Shown piece after piece: positions 17,501-25,734 of a stretch of DNA of 38,439 bases. The first letter of the stretch is position 1. Every line of letters starts with the position of its first letter. Source of the DNA: Lachnospiraceae bacterium (GTDB taxonomy: Bacteria; Bacillota; Clostridia; Lachnospirales; Lachnospiraceae); assembly GCA_024684055.1 (NCBI GenBank), contig JAIKXN010000231.1:1-38439 (forward strand), in the 5' to 3' direction. The notes beneath the pieces are model-generated. The model searched no databases. It was not told where the DNA came from and saw only the letters and a program-made list of their open reading frames with translations. The position numbers and the translations under genes were made by a program.

Positions 17501-18457
17501 TTAATAATCCTTCAGTTCAATCACTTTGCCGCTTAACAAATACCACTCATCGTCTTTATCAAAATCAGGGAAAACAATTTTATATGCGCAAAGATTCTGA
17601 TGCCTGTTTTCGCTGTCGGTTTTGCCTTTATATTTTGCATCACCCGAAAGCGGGAAACCCAGATGTGAAAGATGAGCTCTTATCTGGTGGCTTTTGCCGG
17701 TCAGAAGATTGATTTCAAGATAAGAATATTCATTATTGCTGTCAATCACTCTTATGCCCGTAGAAATCGGCGAATATTTTAAACCCGCGGGAATCGATTC
17801 CTGATCGTCATATATCGTAACTTTGTTACTTTTCGTATTTTTATATAAATATGCTTTATATACTCCGGATAAATCGCAGTTCCCTTTGGTTTTTGCAATA
17901 TAGTATTTTTTGATATCACGCTTGTTAAGCATGCTGCTTAACCTTTGCGAGCCTTTTAAGGTTTTTGAAAAAAGAACAAGCCCTCTCGTATTTCTGTCGA
18001 GTCTGTTTAAAACGGAAGGAGTGAATTCAGACAGGCTTTCTTCAGAAATATATTTGCATGATAAGAGATATCCCAGGCACCATTCATTGAGTGAGCCGAT
18101 ATTTGAGTTGTCTTTCTGTGTAAGTATTCCTTCGGGCTTATATACGATCATGAAATCTTCATGCTCAAATATAACTCTGACGTCTTTTAAATTTTTGTAA
18201 GCCTCAATGTATTCGTTGTTATCCGTCTTTTTTACCGGAGACTGCATTTTCGAAAATGTTTCATCCGAAAAGAAAATCTTGATCGTATCTCCTGCTTTTA
18301 ACATTTCATCGCCTTTTGCTCTTTTGCCGTTAAGCTCGATGTTTTTCTTTCTTAACATCTTGTAAATAAAAGCATTCGAGGCAGAAGGCATAATGCGTTT
18401 GAGATATTTATCTAATCTTTGATTTTCGTTTGTTTTGTTAATTATGTATTCTTTCAT
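17501..18457 (-). CDS. RluA-family pseudouridine synthase with S4 domain
   Basis: This 318-residue protein has an N-terminal S4 RNA-binding domain (about 13-62) and an RluA-type catalytic domain from about 95. The catalytic aspartate is D154 in NRLDRNTRGL; the more usual text is HRLDxxTSG. The later LTGKSHQIRAHLSHLGFPLSGD motif region is intact. It isomerises uridines in rRNA or tRNA; the exact site (RluC/RluD-like) cannot be told from sequence alone. The ribosome binding site is weak (GAAAAAG). A palindrome at 18482-18496 lies 25 bases upstream. Confidence 0.92.
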   Translation of the reverse strand: MKEYIINKTNENQRLDKYLKRIMPSASNAFIYKMLRKKNIELNGKRAKGDEMLKAGDTIKIFFSDETFSKMQSPVKKTDNNEYIEAYKNLKDVRVIFEHEDFMIVYKPEGILTQKDNSNIGSLNEWCLGYLLSCKYISEESLSEFTPSVLNRLDRNTRGLVLFSKTLKGSQRLSSMLNKRDIKKYYIAKTKGNCDLSGVYKAYLYKNTKSNKVTIYDDQESIPAGLKYSPISTGIRVIDSNNEYSYLEINLLTGKSHQIRAHLSHLGFPLSGDAKYKGKTDSENRHQNLCAYKIVFPDFDKDDEWYLLSGKVIELKDY

Positions 18458-18481
18458 TTTTTAGCTTTTTCGAAAGCAGAA

Positions 18482-18496
18482 AATCGATAATCGATT
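18482..18496. promoter_or_regulatory. Palindrome between the pseudouridine synthase gene and leader copy B
   Basis: AATCGAT-A-ATCGATT is a perfect 15-bp inverted repeat. It lies upstream of the minus-strand gene starting at 18457 and 44 bp from the plus-strand leader at 18541, an operator-like position between divergent units. A second repeat, CTGATT-TCTT-AATCAG, lies at 18525-18540. Function is inferred from position only. Confidence 0.35.
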
Positions 18497-18540
18497 ATTT
18501 TCGATTCTTCAATTCTTTTTAAAACTGATTTCTTAATCAG

Positions 18541-18611
18541 ATTAGATTTCCCTTTTTTCGCTCTTTAAAAATTTAAGTTCATGTAATAAGGGTGGACGAA
18601 AGGGAGGTTTT
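18541..18611 (+). repeat. Orphan second copy (copy B) of the SHOCT-gene leader
   Basis: This plus-strand segment repeats the leader at 8734-8812 almost block for block, including its GGGAGG ribosome binding site and an ATG at 18612-18614. The ATG opens only a four-codon frame (Met-Asn-Lys-Thr, stop at 18624-18626). Beyond it there are only about 50 bp before the convergent gene ending at 18675, so the leader has no real gene. It looks like the remnant of a deleted paralogue or a dispersed regulatory element. Confidence 0.75.
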
Positions 18612-18674
18612 ATGAATAAAACTTAAAACGATGCAAATGCAAAGTTATTTTAGCAAATAAAAGCTTAAACACAT

Positions 18675-19250
18675 TTATAACGCCAGGTTCTTCATTAACG
18701 CATAAAGTTTTTCGTCGGATTCGGATTTTTTGTATCCGACATCGACGCTTTTGATTCTGTCGTAATATTTCTCTTTGTTATCGAGAATATAAATTTTGTA
18801 ACCATCAATGGAATTCTGATTCATGTACTTTTCTATATGTTCTTTTATGTCTTTCGCATTGGATTTTTTGTCTTCGGAAAGACATACAAGAGAACCGTCG
18901 AAAATAAAACATGTATTTATGCAGAAATTCTGTTTATAACTGGTAAGATAAAAATCGTATCCGTAACAGACATCTTTGCCTTTTATATATTCTTCCACTT
19001 TTTCATAAATGTCTTTTGAAACTGCATATTTTTCGTTTTTCAGATACATTATGAAAGATACTATCATCTTAGCCGAAGGAAGAATACCAAGCACTGCGAT
19101 TATCGTAAAGATATTCCTTTCACTGCCTCTCGTGATATAACCGAAAAGAAATACGGCTGCACAGCATGCTATCATAAACAATGTAAGAAGACCTGTTCTT
19201 AAGGGCTGTTTTTTAAGATATCCGTATTTTCCTTTTAAACTTGAAAACAT
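18675..19250 (-). CDS. Unknown small membrane protein with two transmembrane helices
   Basis: I do not recognise this 191-residue protein. A basic N-terminus (1-18) is followed by two hydrophobic helices (about 19-38 and 46-69). A soluble tail of about 120 residues follows, rich in Lys, Tyr and Asp, with a short 'FIFDGSLVCLSEDKKS' beta stretch and an acidic-basic C-terminus. By the positive-inside rule both ends are probably cytoplasmic. GAGGT precedes the ATG. It follows the terminator of the coiled-coil gene upstream, so it has its own transcription or depends on read-through. Confidence 0.7.
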   Translation of the reverse strand: MFSSLKGKYGYLKKQPLRTGLLTLFMIACCAAVFLFGYITRGSERNIFTIIAVLGILPSAKMIVSFIMYLKNEKYAVSKDIYEKVEEYIKGKDVCYGYDFYLTSYKQNFCINTCFIFDGSLVCLSEDKKSNAKDIKEHIEKYMNQNSIDGYKIYILDNKEKYYDRIKSVDVGYKKSESDEKLYALMKNLAL

Positions 19251-19371
19251 ATAAAACCTCTAAAATCAATTTGATATATATTTAAAGCATTCAGCATAAT
19301 CCTCAATAAAGAGAAAGTAAAAAGATTATTTAATACTTTTATATTTTTCAGATATGGGTAATCAGTAAGCA

Positions 19372-19403
19372 TAATAAAAGGCCTCTTAAACATTAAGAGG
19401 CCT
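19372..19403 (-). terminator. Intrinsic terminator after the coiled-coil gene
   Basis: An 11-bp perfect stem (arm AGGCCTCTTAA, 19379-19389 with 19393-19403) with a 3-base loop is followed by TTTTATT on the minus strand. It lies 9 bp beyond the stop codon of the gene ending at 19413 and closes the rsmD-coaD transcription unit. Confidence 0.9.
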
Positions 19404-19412
19404 GATTTTTGA

Positions 19413-20141
19413 TTAGAAATCATCTTCATCCACACGAACTTCGTTTCCGAAATCCTCTTCCTCGGGAAGATACTGTTTAGGCTGCTCAACTTTCTTGGGT
19501 TCCTCTTTGGGAGCTTCTTCTTCAAGCATGGGAGCAATCTCGGCTCTGTTATCTTCTATCTTGTTGAATAATGCATCAAGTCTTGCCTGTGCATCCTCGA
19601 AAGTTTTGTTATTCTTAAGCATAACTTCTTCGATGGCTTTCTGCATATCAACGAGAACATCATCCATATAGAAGTTCATGCTTCTTATAATATCTTCTTT
19701 GTAAGCTTCAGCTTCATCAACACTTTTTTGTGAAAGATACTGAGCTTCTTCTACAAGTGCGTCAGCCTGTTTCTGAGCTTCGAGCATGATTTCGTTTTCG
19801 GAAAGCTTGTTCTGAAGGAGTTCTTCGGTCTCGGCAGCTTTGTCCATTGCTTCCTGCTCTATTTCAAACGCTTTGGCGTTGGCTTTGTCGATTTTATCGT
19901 GTGCAAGTAATTCTGCGCTTTTTAAAAGTTTTTCTCTTTTTGATAAAACGTTGTTTGCAAGTTTGATCTGTTCGGGAACCATCGATTTGAGCTCGTCGAG
20001 TTTTTCAAAAATTGTATCAATCTCGACAAGGATCATTCCCTTTTTTAATTTAGAAGGCTTGCTATCTTCAAGAATTTTCTCGATTTCCGAAATTTTTCGC
20101 TCTAATCTCTGAACATCAACATTATCTTTTTCAGCTGCCAT
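19413..20141 (-). CDS. Coiled-coil protein downstream of coaD, function unknown
   Basis: This 242-residue protein is almost wholly charged alpha-helix. Heptad-like coiled coil runs from about 8 to 190, including alanine/glutamate-rich stretches similar to F- or V-type ATPase stalk subunits. A disordered acidic tail follows (EEEAPKEEPKKVEQPK, ending in aspartates). There is no TM segment or signal peptide. Proteins like this often follow coaD in Lachnospiraceae-type genomes and are named by loose resemblance to ATP synthase subunit B/H or DivIVA; neither name is supported here. TGGAG precedes the ATG, 14 bp after coaD. Confidence 0.75.
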   Translation of the reverse strand: MAAEKDNVDVQRLERKISEIEKILEDSKPSKLKKGMILVEIDTIFEKLDELKSMVPEQIKLANNVLSKREKLLKSAELLAHDKIDKANAKAFEIEQEAMDKAAETEELLQNKLSENEIMLEAQKQADALVEEAQYLSQKSVDEAEAYKEDIIRSMNFYMDDVLVDMQKAIEEVMLKNNKTFEDAQARLDALFNKIEDNRAEIAPMLEEEAPKEEPKKVEQPKQYLPEEEDFGNEVRVDEDDF

Positions 20142-20155
20142 TGAATTTCTCCAAT

Positions 20156-20644
20156 CTAATATCCGAATTTTTTATACAAACTAACAGCAACACTTTCCGG
20201 TACAAATTTTGAAACATCACCGTGATAACTTGCGATTTCTCGAACCGTTGTCGATGAAAGGTATGAATATTCCAAATCTGTCGGCAAAAATACCGTTTCA
20301 AGAGTTCCCTGTGAAATAAGATAATTGGTCTGTGCCATGTGCAGTTCGTATTCGAAATCTGTCAGCGCACGAAGACCTCTTAAAACCATGTGAACGTCTT
20401 TTTCTTTTGCATAATCAATTAGAAGTCCCCTGAAAGTGTCTATTATGATATTATCATAATCCCTAGTCACATCTTTTAACATTTTAACACGTTCCTCAAC
20501 TGTAAACAAGGGACTTTTTTTACTATTTTCCAAAACCGAAACATAAACAGTATCGTAATTCTTAGATGCCCTTTTTATAATGTCTATATGACCGTATGTA
20601 ACAGGATCAAAACTGCCGGGATAAATAATAGCGCCTTTGCTCAT
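20156..20644 (-). CDS. coaD: Phosphopantetheine adenylyltransferase
   Basis: This 162-residue CoaD begins with the nucleotidyltransferase motif YPGSFDPVTYGHIDII, and the YSYLSSTTVREIA motif lies near the C-terminus. It transfers AMP from ATP to 4'-phosphopantetheine, the penultimate step of coenzyme A synthesis, and works as a hexamer. The start overlaps the rsmD stop by 4 bp (ATGA) and has GGAGG upstream. The rsmD-coaD pair is the normal bacterial arrangement. Confidence 0.98.
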   Translation of the reverse strand: MSKGAIIYPGSFDPVTYGHIDIIKRASKNYDTVYVSVLENSKKSPLFTVEERVKMLKDVTRDYDNIIIDTFRGLLIDYAKEKDVHMVLRGLRALTDFEYELHMAQTNYLISQGTLETVFLPTDLEYSYLSSTTVREIASYHGDVSKFVPESVAVSLYKKFGY

Positions 20645-21192
20645 TCTTTCCTCCTGATAAAAACATGTTTGTTGTTTTTGTATTCTTTCGTTTTGTATAT
20701 TTCAAGATTTAAATCATCAAGAAAATCAAAATCAGCGTCAAAATCGCATTCCGTAATCACAATTGTATCTTCGCCTATTAAACCGCATTCGTCAAGCAGA
20801 ATTATAACCTCGTTTTCAAGGTGCTTATTAAAAGGCGGGTCGAGAAAAATCACATCAGGTACTTCTTTTAAATGGTTTTTAATGAAAAAATTAACCTCTT
20901 CCCTGAAAACCGAAGCTTTGTCAGCCAGTTTTGTTTTCTTAAGATTTTCGGTAATGCAGTTATATGCTTCTCTTGAATTGTCGACAAAATAACACTTCGA
21001 TGCCCCGCGGCTTAATGCTTCGATCCCGATACCTCCGGATCCCGAAAACAGATCGACAAATACCGCTCCTCCCACATAGTTCTGGATGCAGTTAAAAAGA
21101 GTTTCCTTGTATTTGTCAACCGTAGGTCTCGTTTCAAGCCCTTTGGGCGTTATTAAATTGATACTTCTTGCAGTTCCGGCTATTACTCTCAT
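20641..21192 (-). CDS. rsmD: 16S rRNA (guanine(966)-N2)-methyltransferase
   Basis: This 183-residue RsmD begins MRVIAGTARSINLITPKG as in the family. Its SAM-binding motif is DLFSGSGGIGIEALSRGA and the catalytic DPPY-type motif appears as FLDPPF. It methylates G966 of 16S rRNA late in 30S assembly. The start codon has no clear Shine-Dalgarno, and the 186-bp upstream gap holds the tandem repeat described below. Overlap with coaD indicates coupled translation. Confidence 0.95.
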   Translation of the reverse strand: MRVIAGTARSINLITPKGLETRPTVDKYKETLFNCIQNYVGGAVFVDLFSGSGGIGIEALSRGASKCYFVDNSREAYNCITENLKKTKLADKASVFREEVNFFIKNHLKEVPDVIFLDPPFNKHLENEVIILLDECGLIGEDTIVITECDFDADFDFLDDLNLEIYKTKEYKNNKHVFIRRKE

Positions 21193-21268
21193 AGTATATC
21201 AAAATAATCTTTCAAAAATTAACAATGCATAAAACCTGCATATCTGTTCTTTTATTAATTCATAAAAA

Positions 21269-21393
21269 GTATCTTTAGCCAAGTCTTAAAAATCTTAAAA
21301 GACGTATCTTTAGCCAAGTCTTAAAAGTCTTAAAAACGTATCTTTAGCCAAGTCTTAAAAGTCTTAAAAAACGTATCTTTATCCAAGCCTTAA
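21269..21393. repeat. 35-bp tandem repeat running into the 3' end of the ParC-like gene
   Basis: Four units begin at 21271, 21306, 21340 and 21375, a period of 34-35 bp. The plus-strand core is ATCTTTAGCCAAGTCTTAAAA, shown in part here as 'ATCTTTAGCCAAGTCTTA'. The fourth unit, with two or three changes, is the last codons and stop of the ParC-like gene (stop 21379-21381). The array therefore looks like repeated duplication of that gene's 3' end into the gap before rsmD. Confidence 0.88.
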
Positions 21394-23619
21394 TTTAGTA
21401 CCCTTGGAATCTCTGTTAGCAAGTTTGATCTTGCTTGCGGAAATTTCATTCTCGTTGTATACGATAACTGATTCTATTGCATTTCCTGAATAGAATACCT
21501 TATCGACAGAAGCGCCCTTGTTAAGTTTCATTCCTCTTACGCCTACAGCACCCTTCTTTTTCTCGGGAATCTGCTCAATCGGGAATTTAAGGAAGTATCC
21601 GTCATTCGAAACAAGGATGATATTCTTCTGTTCGTTGAGAATACTGATATTTACGATCCTGTCATCATCCAAAAGTTTGGTCGCCTGGATCGTCTTTCTT
21701 GTCACGTCGAATTCTCCGCCGTCAACAACCTTAATATTACTTTGCTTTGTTACAAAAATCAATCTGAAGAGATTCAGATCCGACTGTGAACACAGCAGCG
21801 AAATCGACGAATCATTCGAAGTATATGAAGTGATATTGTCGATCGGAATACCTTTATCCCTTATCTTGCCCATGGGTATATCGGTAACTTTCGCGGTATA
21901 AAGCATTCCGTTGTCGCTGAAGAGGCAGACTTTACCTGTATTCTTGCAAAGGATTGTAAACTTGCTCTCTTCTTTAATGGTTTCGATGTTTCTTTCGTAT
22001 GTGGCCGTATCAACCGCTTTGACATAACCGAATCTGTCCATCAAAACGTACACATCCATCTCTTCGATCTTCTTCTCGACGTATACGGCTTCGTTCTCGT
22101 TTGTTATAACAGTTTTTCTGGGTTTGGCATATTCTTTTTTGAGTGCTCTTAATTCTTCGCAGATAACCTGAGTCATTGAACTCTGGCGTTCAAGAATATC
22201 TTCATATTTGAAAATGTTGGCCATTGTCTGATCATGGTCTTTGATCAAAGCATCAATTTCGAGACCGATCAATTTATACAAACGCATTTCAAGAATGGCA
22301 TTTGCCTGCTTCTCGGAAAACATAAGCTGCATTGCCATTATCTTTGATTCTTTGGATTTGAATCTGATGCCGTCCGTAACACCTTCAACAAGACATTTTT
22401 TAGCCATTTCCCTGTCTTTTGAACCGCGAAGGATTTCAATGATAAGGTCGATCACATTGCATGCTTTGATAAGTCCTTCCTGAATCTCTCTTTTTTCCTC
22501 TTCTTTGGCAAGAAGAGTCGTATATTTTCTTTTATTGAATTCATAGGAAAATTCAACGCAGTTTTTGATGATATCTTTTAAGGAAAGAGTTTCAGGTCTG
22601 CCTTTTGAAATTGCAAGCATGTTAACACCGAAAGTATCTTCAAGTCTAGTTTTTTTGTAAAGCATGTTCTTAAAGTTTTCGATGTCGCAGTCTTTTTTAA
22701 GTTCAATTACAATTCTTATGCCTTCTTTTGAAGACTGATTGGTAATATCTACAATGTCGGGAGCTTTCTTTGATTCATAAAGCGCAGCGATATCGGATAA
22801 GAATTTGGCGATATTCGCACCGATCATCGGGTAAGGAATTTCCGTTATAACAAGATTTGTTTTGCCGTTCTTTCCTTTTTCGACTTCAACTTTTCCCCTG
22901 ATTTTGATCTTTCCGGTTCCGGTTTCATAAATCTGTAAAAGCTCGTCTTCGTTTATAACGATTCCGCCCGTAGGAAAATCCGGTCCTTTTATGTATTTCA
23001 TAAGGTCCTTGGTTTCAAGTGTCGGATCGTTTAAATATGCAAGAGTGGCATCGATAACCTCTCCTGTATTGTGAGGAGGTATGCTTGTTACCATACCTAC
23101 AGCAATGCCTTCGGAACCGTTAACAAGTATATTGGGGAATTTGACCGGCAGTACACTCGGTTCTTTTTCCGTTTCATCGAAATTGGGTACAAAATCAACA
23201 ATATCCTTATCGAGATCCGCCAGGAAAGCTTCCTGGGTTACTTTCTGAAGTCTGGCTTCCGTATAACGCATGGCAGCGGCTGAATCGCCTTCAATATTAC
23301 CGAAGTTGCCGTGTCCTTCAACAAGAGGCATTCCTTTCTTGAAATCCTGTGTCATGACAACAAGTGAATCATAAATCGAAGAATCGCCGTGCGGATGATA
23401 TTTACCCATTGTATCACCGACAATTCTGGCAGATTTTCTGAAAGGTTTATCATATTTGATCCCGAGTTCATGCATATCGTAAAGCACTCTTCTCTGAACC
23501 GGTTTTAATCCGTCTCTTACATCCGGAAGAGCTCTCGCGATTATGACACTCATCGCATAATCAACGAAAGATTTGCTCATAACCTCGGAATATTCGCTTT
23601 TAATAATCTTTTCGGCCAT
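21379..23619 (-). CDS. parC: Type IIA DNA topoisomerase subunit A, ParC-like (probable topoisomerase IV)
   Basis: This 746-residue GyrA/ParC protein has the breakage-reunion domain with catalytic Tyr119 in [11 protein letters not shown]. The drug-binding region HGDSSIYDS (S80, D84) has no quinolone-resistance substitution at these positions. The C-terminal beta-pinwheel begins near 490. Where gyrases have the QRRGGKG GyrA box, after '[15 protein letters not shown]', this protein has none. That favours a decatenase (topoisomerase IV) over a supercoiling gyrase. The pair is not beside dnaA/recF, which also suggests it is the second type IIA enzyme. Annotation pipelines may name it gyrA. GGAG precedes the ATG; the partner gene ends 30 bp upstream. 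Confidence 0.9.
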   Translation of the reverse strand: MAEKIIKSEYSEVMSKSFVDYAMSVIIARALPDVRDGLKPVQRRVLYDMHELGIKYDKPFRKSARIVGDTMGKYHPHGDSSIYDSLVVMTQDFKKGMPLVEGHGNFGNIEGDSAAAMRYTEARLQKVTQEAFLADLDKDIVDFVPNFDETEKEPSVLPVKFPNILVNGSEGIAVGMVTSIPPHNTGEVIDATLAYLNDPTLETKDLMKYIKGPDFPTGGIVINEDELLQIYETGTGKIKIRGKVEVEKGKNGKTNLVITEIPYPMIGANIAKFLSDIAALYESKKAPDIVDITNQSSKEGIRIVIELKKDCDIENFKNMLYKKTRLEDTFGVNMLAISKGRPETLSLKDIIKNCVEFSYEFNKRKYTTLLAKEEEKREIQEGLIKACNVIDLIIEILRGSKDREMAKKCLVEGVTDGIRFKSKESKIMAMQLMFSEKQANAILEMRLYKLIGLEIDALIKDHDQTMANIFKYEDILERQSSMTQVICEELRALKKEYAKPRKTVITNENEAVYVEKKIEEMDVYVLMDRFGYVKAVDTATYERNIETIKEESKFTILCKNTGKVCLFSDNGMLYTAKVTDIPMGKIRDKGIPIDNITSYTSNDSSISLLCSQSDLNLFRLIFVTKQSNIKVVDGGEFDVTRKTIQATKLLDDDRIVNISILNEQKNIILVSNDGYFLKFPIEQIPEKKKGAVGVRGMKLNKGASVDKVFYSGNAIESVIVYNENEISASKIKLANRDSKGTKLRLG

Positions 23620-23649
23620 TATAAAAAATCTCCTGTATTTGGAAAATCA

Positions 23650-25572
23650 TTAAATATCAAGTTCGGCTTCTTTTGCGTGTTCATAAATATATTCACGTCT
23701 TATGGAAACATCGTTGCCCATAAGAAGTTCCGTAAGTTTTGAAGCCATGGACGCATCTTCGATCTGTACCTGTTTAAGATTCCTTCTCTCAGGATCGAGA
23801 GTTGTTTCCCAAAGCTGTTCAGCATCCATTTCACCGAGACCTTTGTATCTCTGAAGCGTGAAAGGTCCTTTATGTTTCTTTCTGTATGCAGCGAGAGCCG
23901 CATCGTCATAAAGATACTCTTCCTGTCCTCTGGAAGGTATTGCCTTGTAAAGAGGAGGCATGGCGATATAAACATGACCTTCAAATATTAGTTCTGGCAT
24001 GAATCTGTAGAAAAGTGTCAAAAGAAGCGTACAGATATGTGCCCCATCGACATCGGCATCAGCCATGATGATTATTTTGTCATATCTCAATTTGCTTATA
24101 TCAAAATCGTTTCCGAATCCTTCCGAAAATCCGCATCCGAAAGCATTGATCATCGTCTTTATCTCGGCATTGGCGAGTATTTTGTCCATACCGGCCTTTT
24201 CAACGTTAAGGATCTTGCCACGGATCGGAAGTATCGCCTGGTATTTTCTGTTTCTTGCAGTCTTGGCCGAGCCGCCCGCTGAATCACCTTCGACTATGAA
24301 AATCTCACATTTTTCGGCTTCCTTGGATTCGCAGTTAGCTAATTTCCCGTTCGAATCAAAAGAAAACTTCTGCTTTGTAAGCATGTTGGTTTTGGCTTTT
24401 TCTTCGGCTTTTCTTATCTTGGCCGCTTTCTCGGCGCATGAAATGATCGTCTTTAACGTCTCAAGATTTCTGTCGAAGAAAAGCTGTGATTCGTCATTTA
24501 TTACTTTGGATACAGCTTTTGCCGCATCTTGATTATCGAGTTTTGTTTTTGTCTGTCCTTCGAATCTGGGCTCGGGATGCTTGATACTTAAAACACATAC
24601 GAGTCCGTTTCTGACTTCCGCACCTGTAAAGTTGGGATCTTTATCTTTTAAGATTCCCAGAGACTTTGCATAGTTGTTGATCACCTGCGTAAATATGGTT
24701 TTAAATCCCGTTATATGGGTGCCGCCTTCAGCGTTATAAATATTGTTACAGAATCCCAGAACATTTTCGTGGAATTCGTCTACGTACTGAAAAGCGCAGT
24801 CGACCATGATATTATCGCTTGAACCGTGAAGATAAATAACATCATGAAGTGCTTCTTTTCCGACATTAAGATCCTTTACAAATCCGGTAATTCCTTCTTC
24901 CTCGTGATAAACGATTTTTTCTTTAACATCACGTTTGTCTTCAAAAACAATGGTAAGACCGGGATTTAAATATGCAGTCTCGTGAATTCTCGACTTGATG
25001 TCCTCTGACCTGAAATATGTCTTTTCGAAAATGGTATCATCGGGCGTAAATGTAATGGATGTACCAGTTTCTCTTGTCTTTCCGACCTGAGGAAGCAGTC
25101 CGTCTACAAGATTTACAACAGGCTTTCCGAACTCATACGCATCCTGATAAATAAATCCGTCTCTTTTGATCGTAATATCAAATCTTTTTGAAAGCGCATT
25201 TACAACCGAGCTGCCGACACCGTGAAGACCGCCGGCATTCTTATAAACATCGTTATTGAATTTACCGCCGGCATGAAGCGTGGTAAGCACGATTCTTTCG
25301 GCCGTGATACCTTTTTCGTGTCTGTCCACGGGGATGCCTCGGCCATTATCCGATACGGTAGCGGAACCGTCTGCATTTAAGGTCACGTGAATCGTATCGC
25401 AAAAGCCCGCCATGTGTTCGTCGACGGAGTTATCCATTATTTCGTATACAAGATGATTGAGACCTTTTGTCGATGTGGAACCTATGTACATACCCGGTCT
25501 TTCCCTGACGGGTTCAAGACCTTCAAGGACCATGATCGAACTGGAATCATAAACCTGCTCTTTTTTTGCCAT
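23650..25572 (-). CDS. parE: Type IIA DNA topoisomerase subunit B (GyrB/ParE family)
   Basis: This 640-residue ATPase subunit has the GHKL motifs EIMDNSVDEHMAGF, DNGRGIPVD and GGLHGVGSSVVNALS. A transducer domain follows, then TOPRIM with EGDSAGGSA and the metal-binding DADVDGAH, and a C-terminus of the short Gram-positive type. Subunit B sequences do not separate gyrase from topoisomerase IV well: LPIRGKILNVEKA is GyrB-like. The name parE therefore rests on its partner lacking the GyrA box. AAAGGAT lies 9 bases before the ATG. It is the first gene of the pair; recG upstream is closed by a terminator. Confidence 0.88.
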   Translation of the reverse strand: MAKKEQVYDSSSIMVLEGLEPVRERPGMYIGSTSTKGLNHLVYEIMDNSVDEHMAGFCDTIHVTLNADGSATVSDNGRGIPVDRHEKGITAERIVLTTLHAGGKFNNDVYKNAGGLHGVGSSVVNALSKRFDITIKRDGFIYQDAYEFGKPVVNLVDGLLPQVGKTRETGTSITFTPDDTIFEKTYFRSEDIKSRIHETAYLNPGLTIVFEDKRDVKEKIVYHEEEGITGFVKDLNVGKEALHDVIYLHGSSDNIMVDCAFQYVDEFHENVLGFCNNIYNAEGGTHITGFKTIFTQVINNYAKSLGILKDKDPNFTGAEVRNGLVCVLSIKHPEPRFEGQTKTKLDNQDAAKAVSKVINDESQLFFDRNLETLKTIISCAEKAAKIRKAEEKAKTNMLTKQKFSFDSNGKLANCESKEAEKCEIFIVEGDSAGGSAKTARNRKYQAILPIRGKILNVEKAGMDKILANAEIKTMINAFGCGFSEGFGNDFDISKLRYDKIIIMADADVDGAHICTLLLTLFYRFMPELIFEGHVYIAMPPLYKAIPSRGQEEYLYDDAALAAYRKKHKGPFTLQRYKGLGEMDAEQLWETTLDPERRNLKQVQIEDASMASKLTELLMGNDVSIRREYIYEHAKEAELDI

Positions 25573-25689
25573 ATCTTTAAATCCTTTATATATATTTCTT
25601 AAACATTATATGCAATATAAAATTACCCCAATACGCATTTTTGCGCACTGATACTTTTAAAGTATACCACAATTCATGTTCAGATTAAA

Positions 25690-25734
25690 GAAAAAAATAC
25701 ACGATATGGTGGAAACATGTGTTCGCACCACATC
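25690..25734 (-). terminator. Intrinsic terminator overlapping the recG stop codon
   Basis: The minus strand can form a 9-bp stem (GATGTGGTG with CACCATATC, one G-U pair; 25726-25734 with 25703-25711) that starts in the recG stop codon. A run of seven T residues (25691-25697) follows a few bases later. It separates recG from the topoisomerase pair. Confidence 0.8.

Noticed and set aside
21193-21198. TATACT directly before rsmD as a leaderless promoter
   Set aside because: Transcription from it would begin inside the coding region, and no -35 lies at the right distance.
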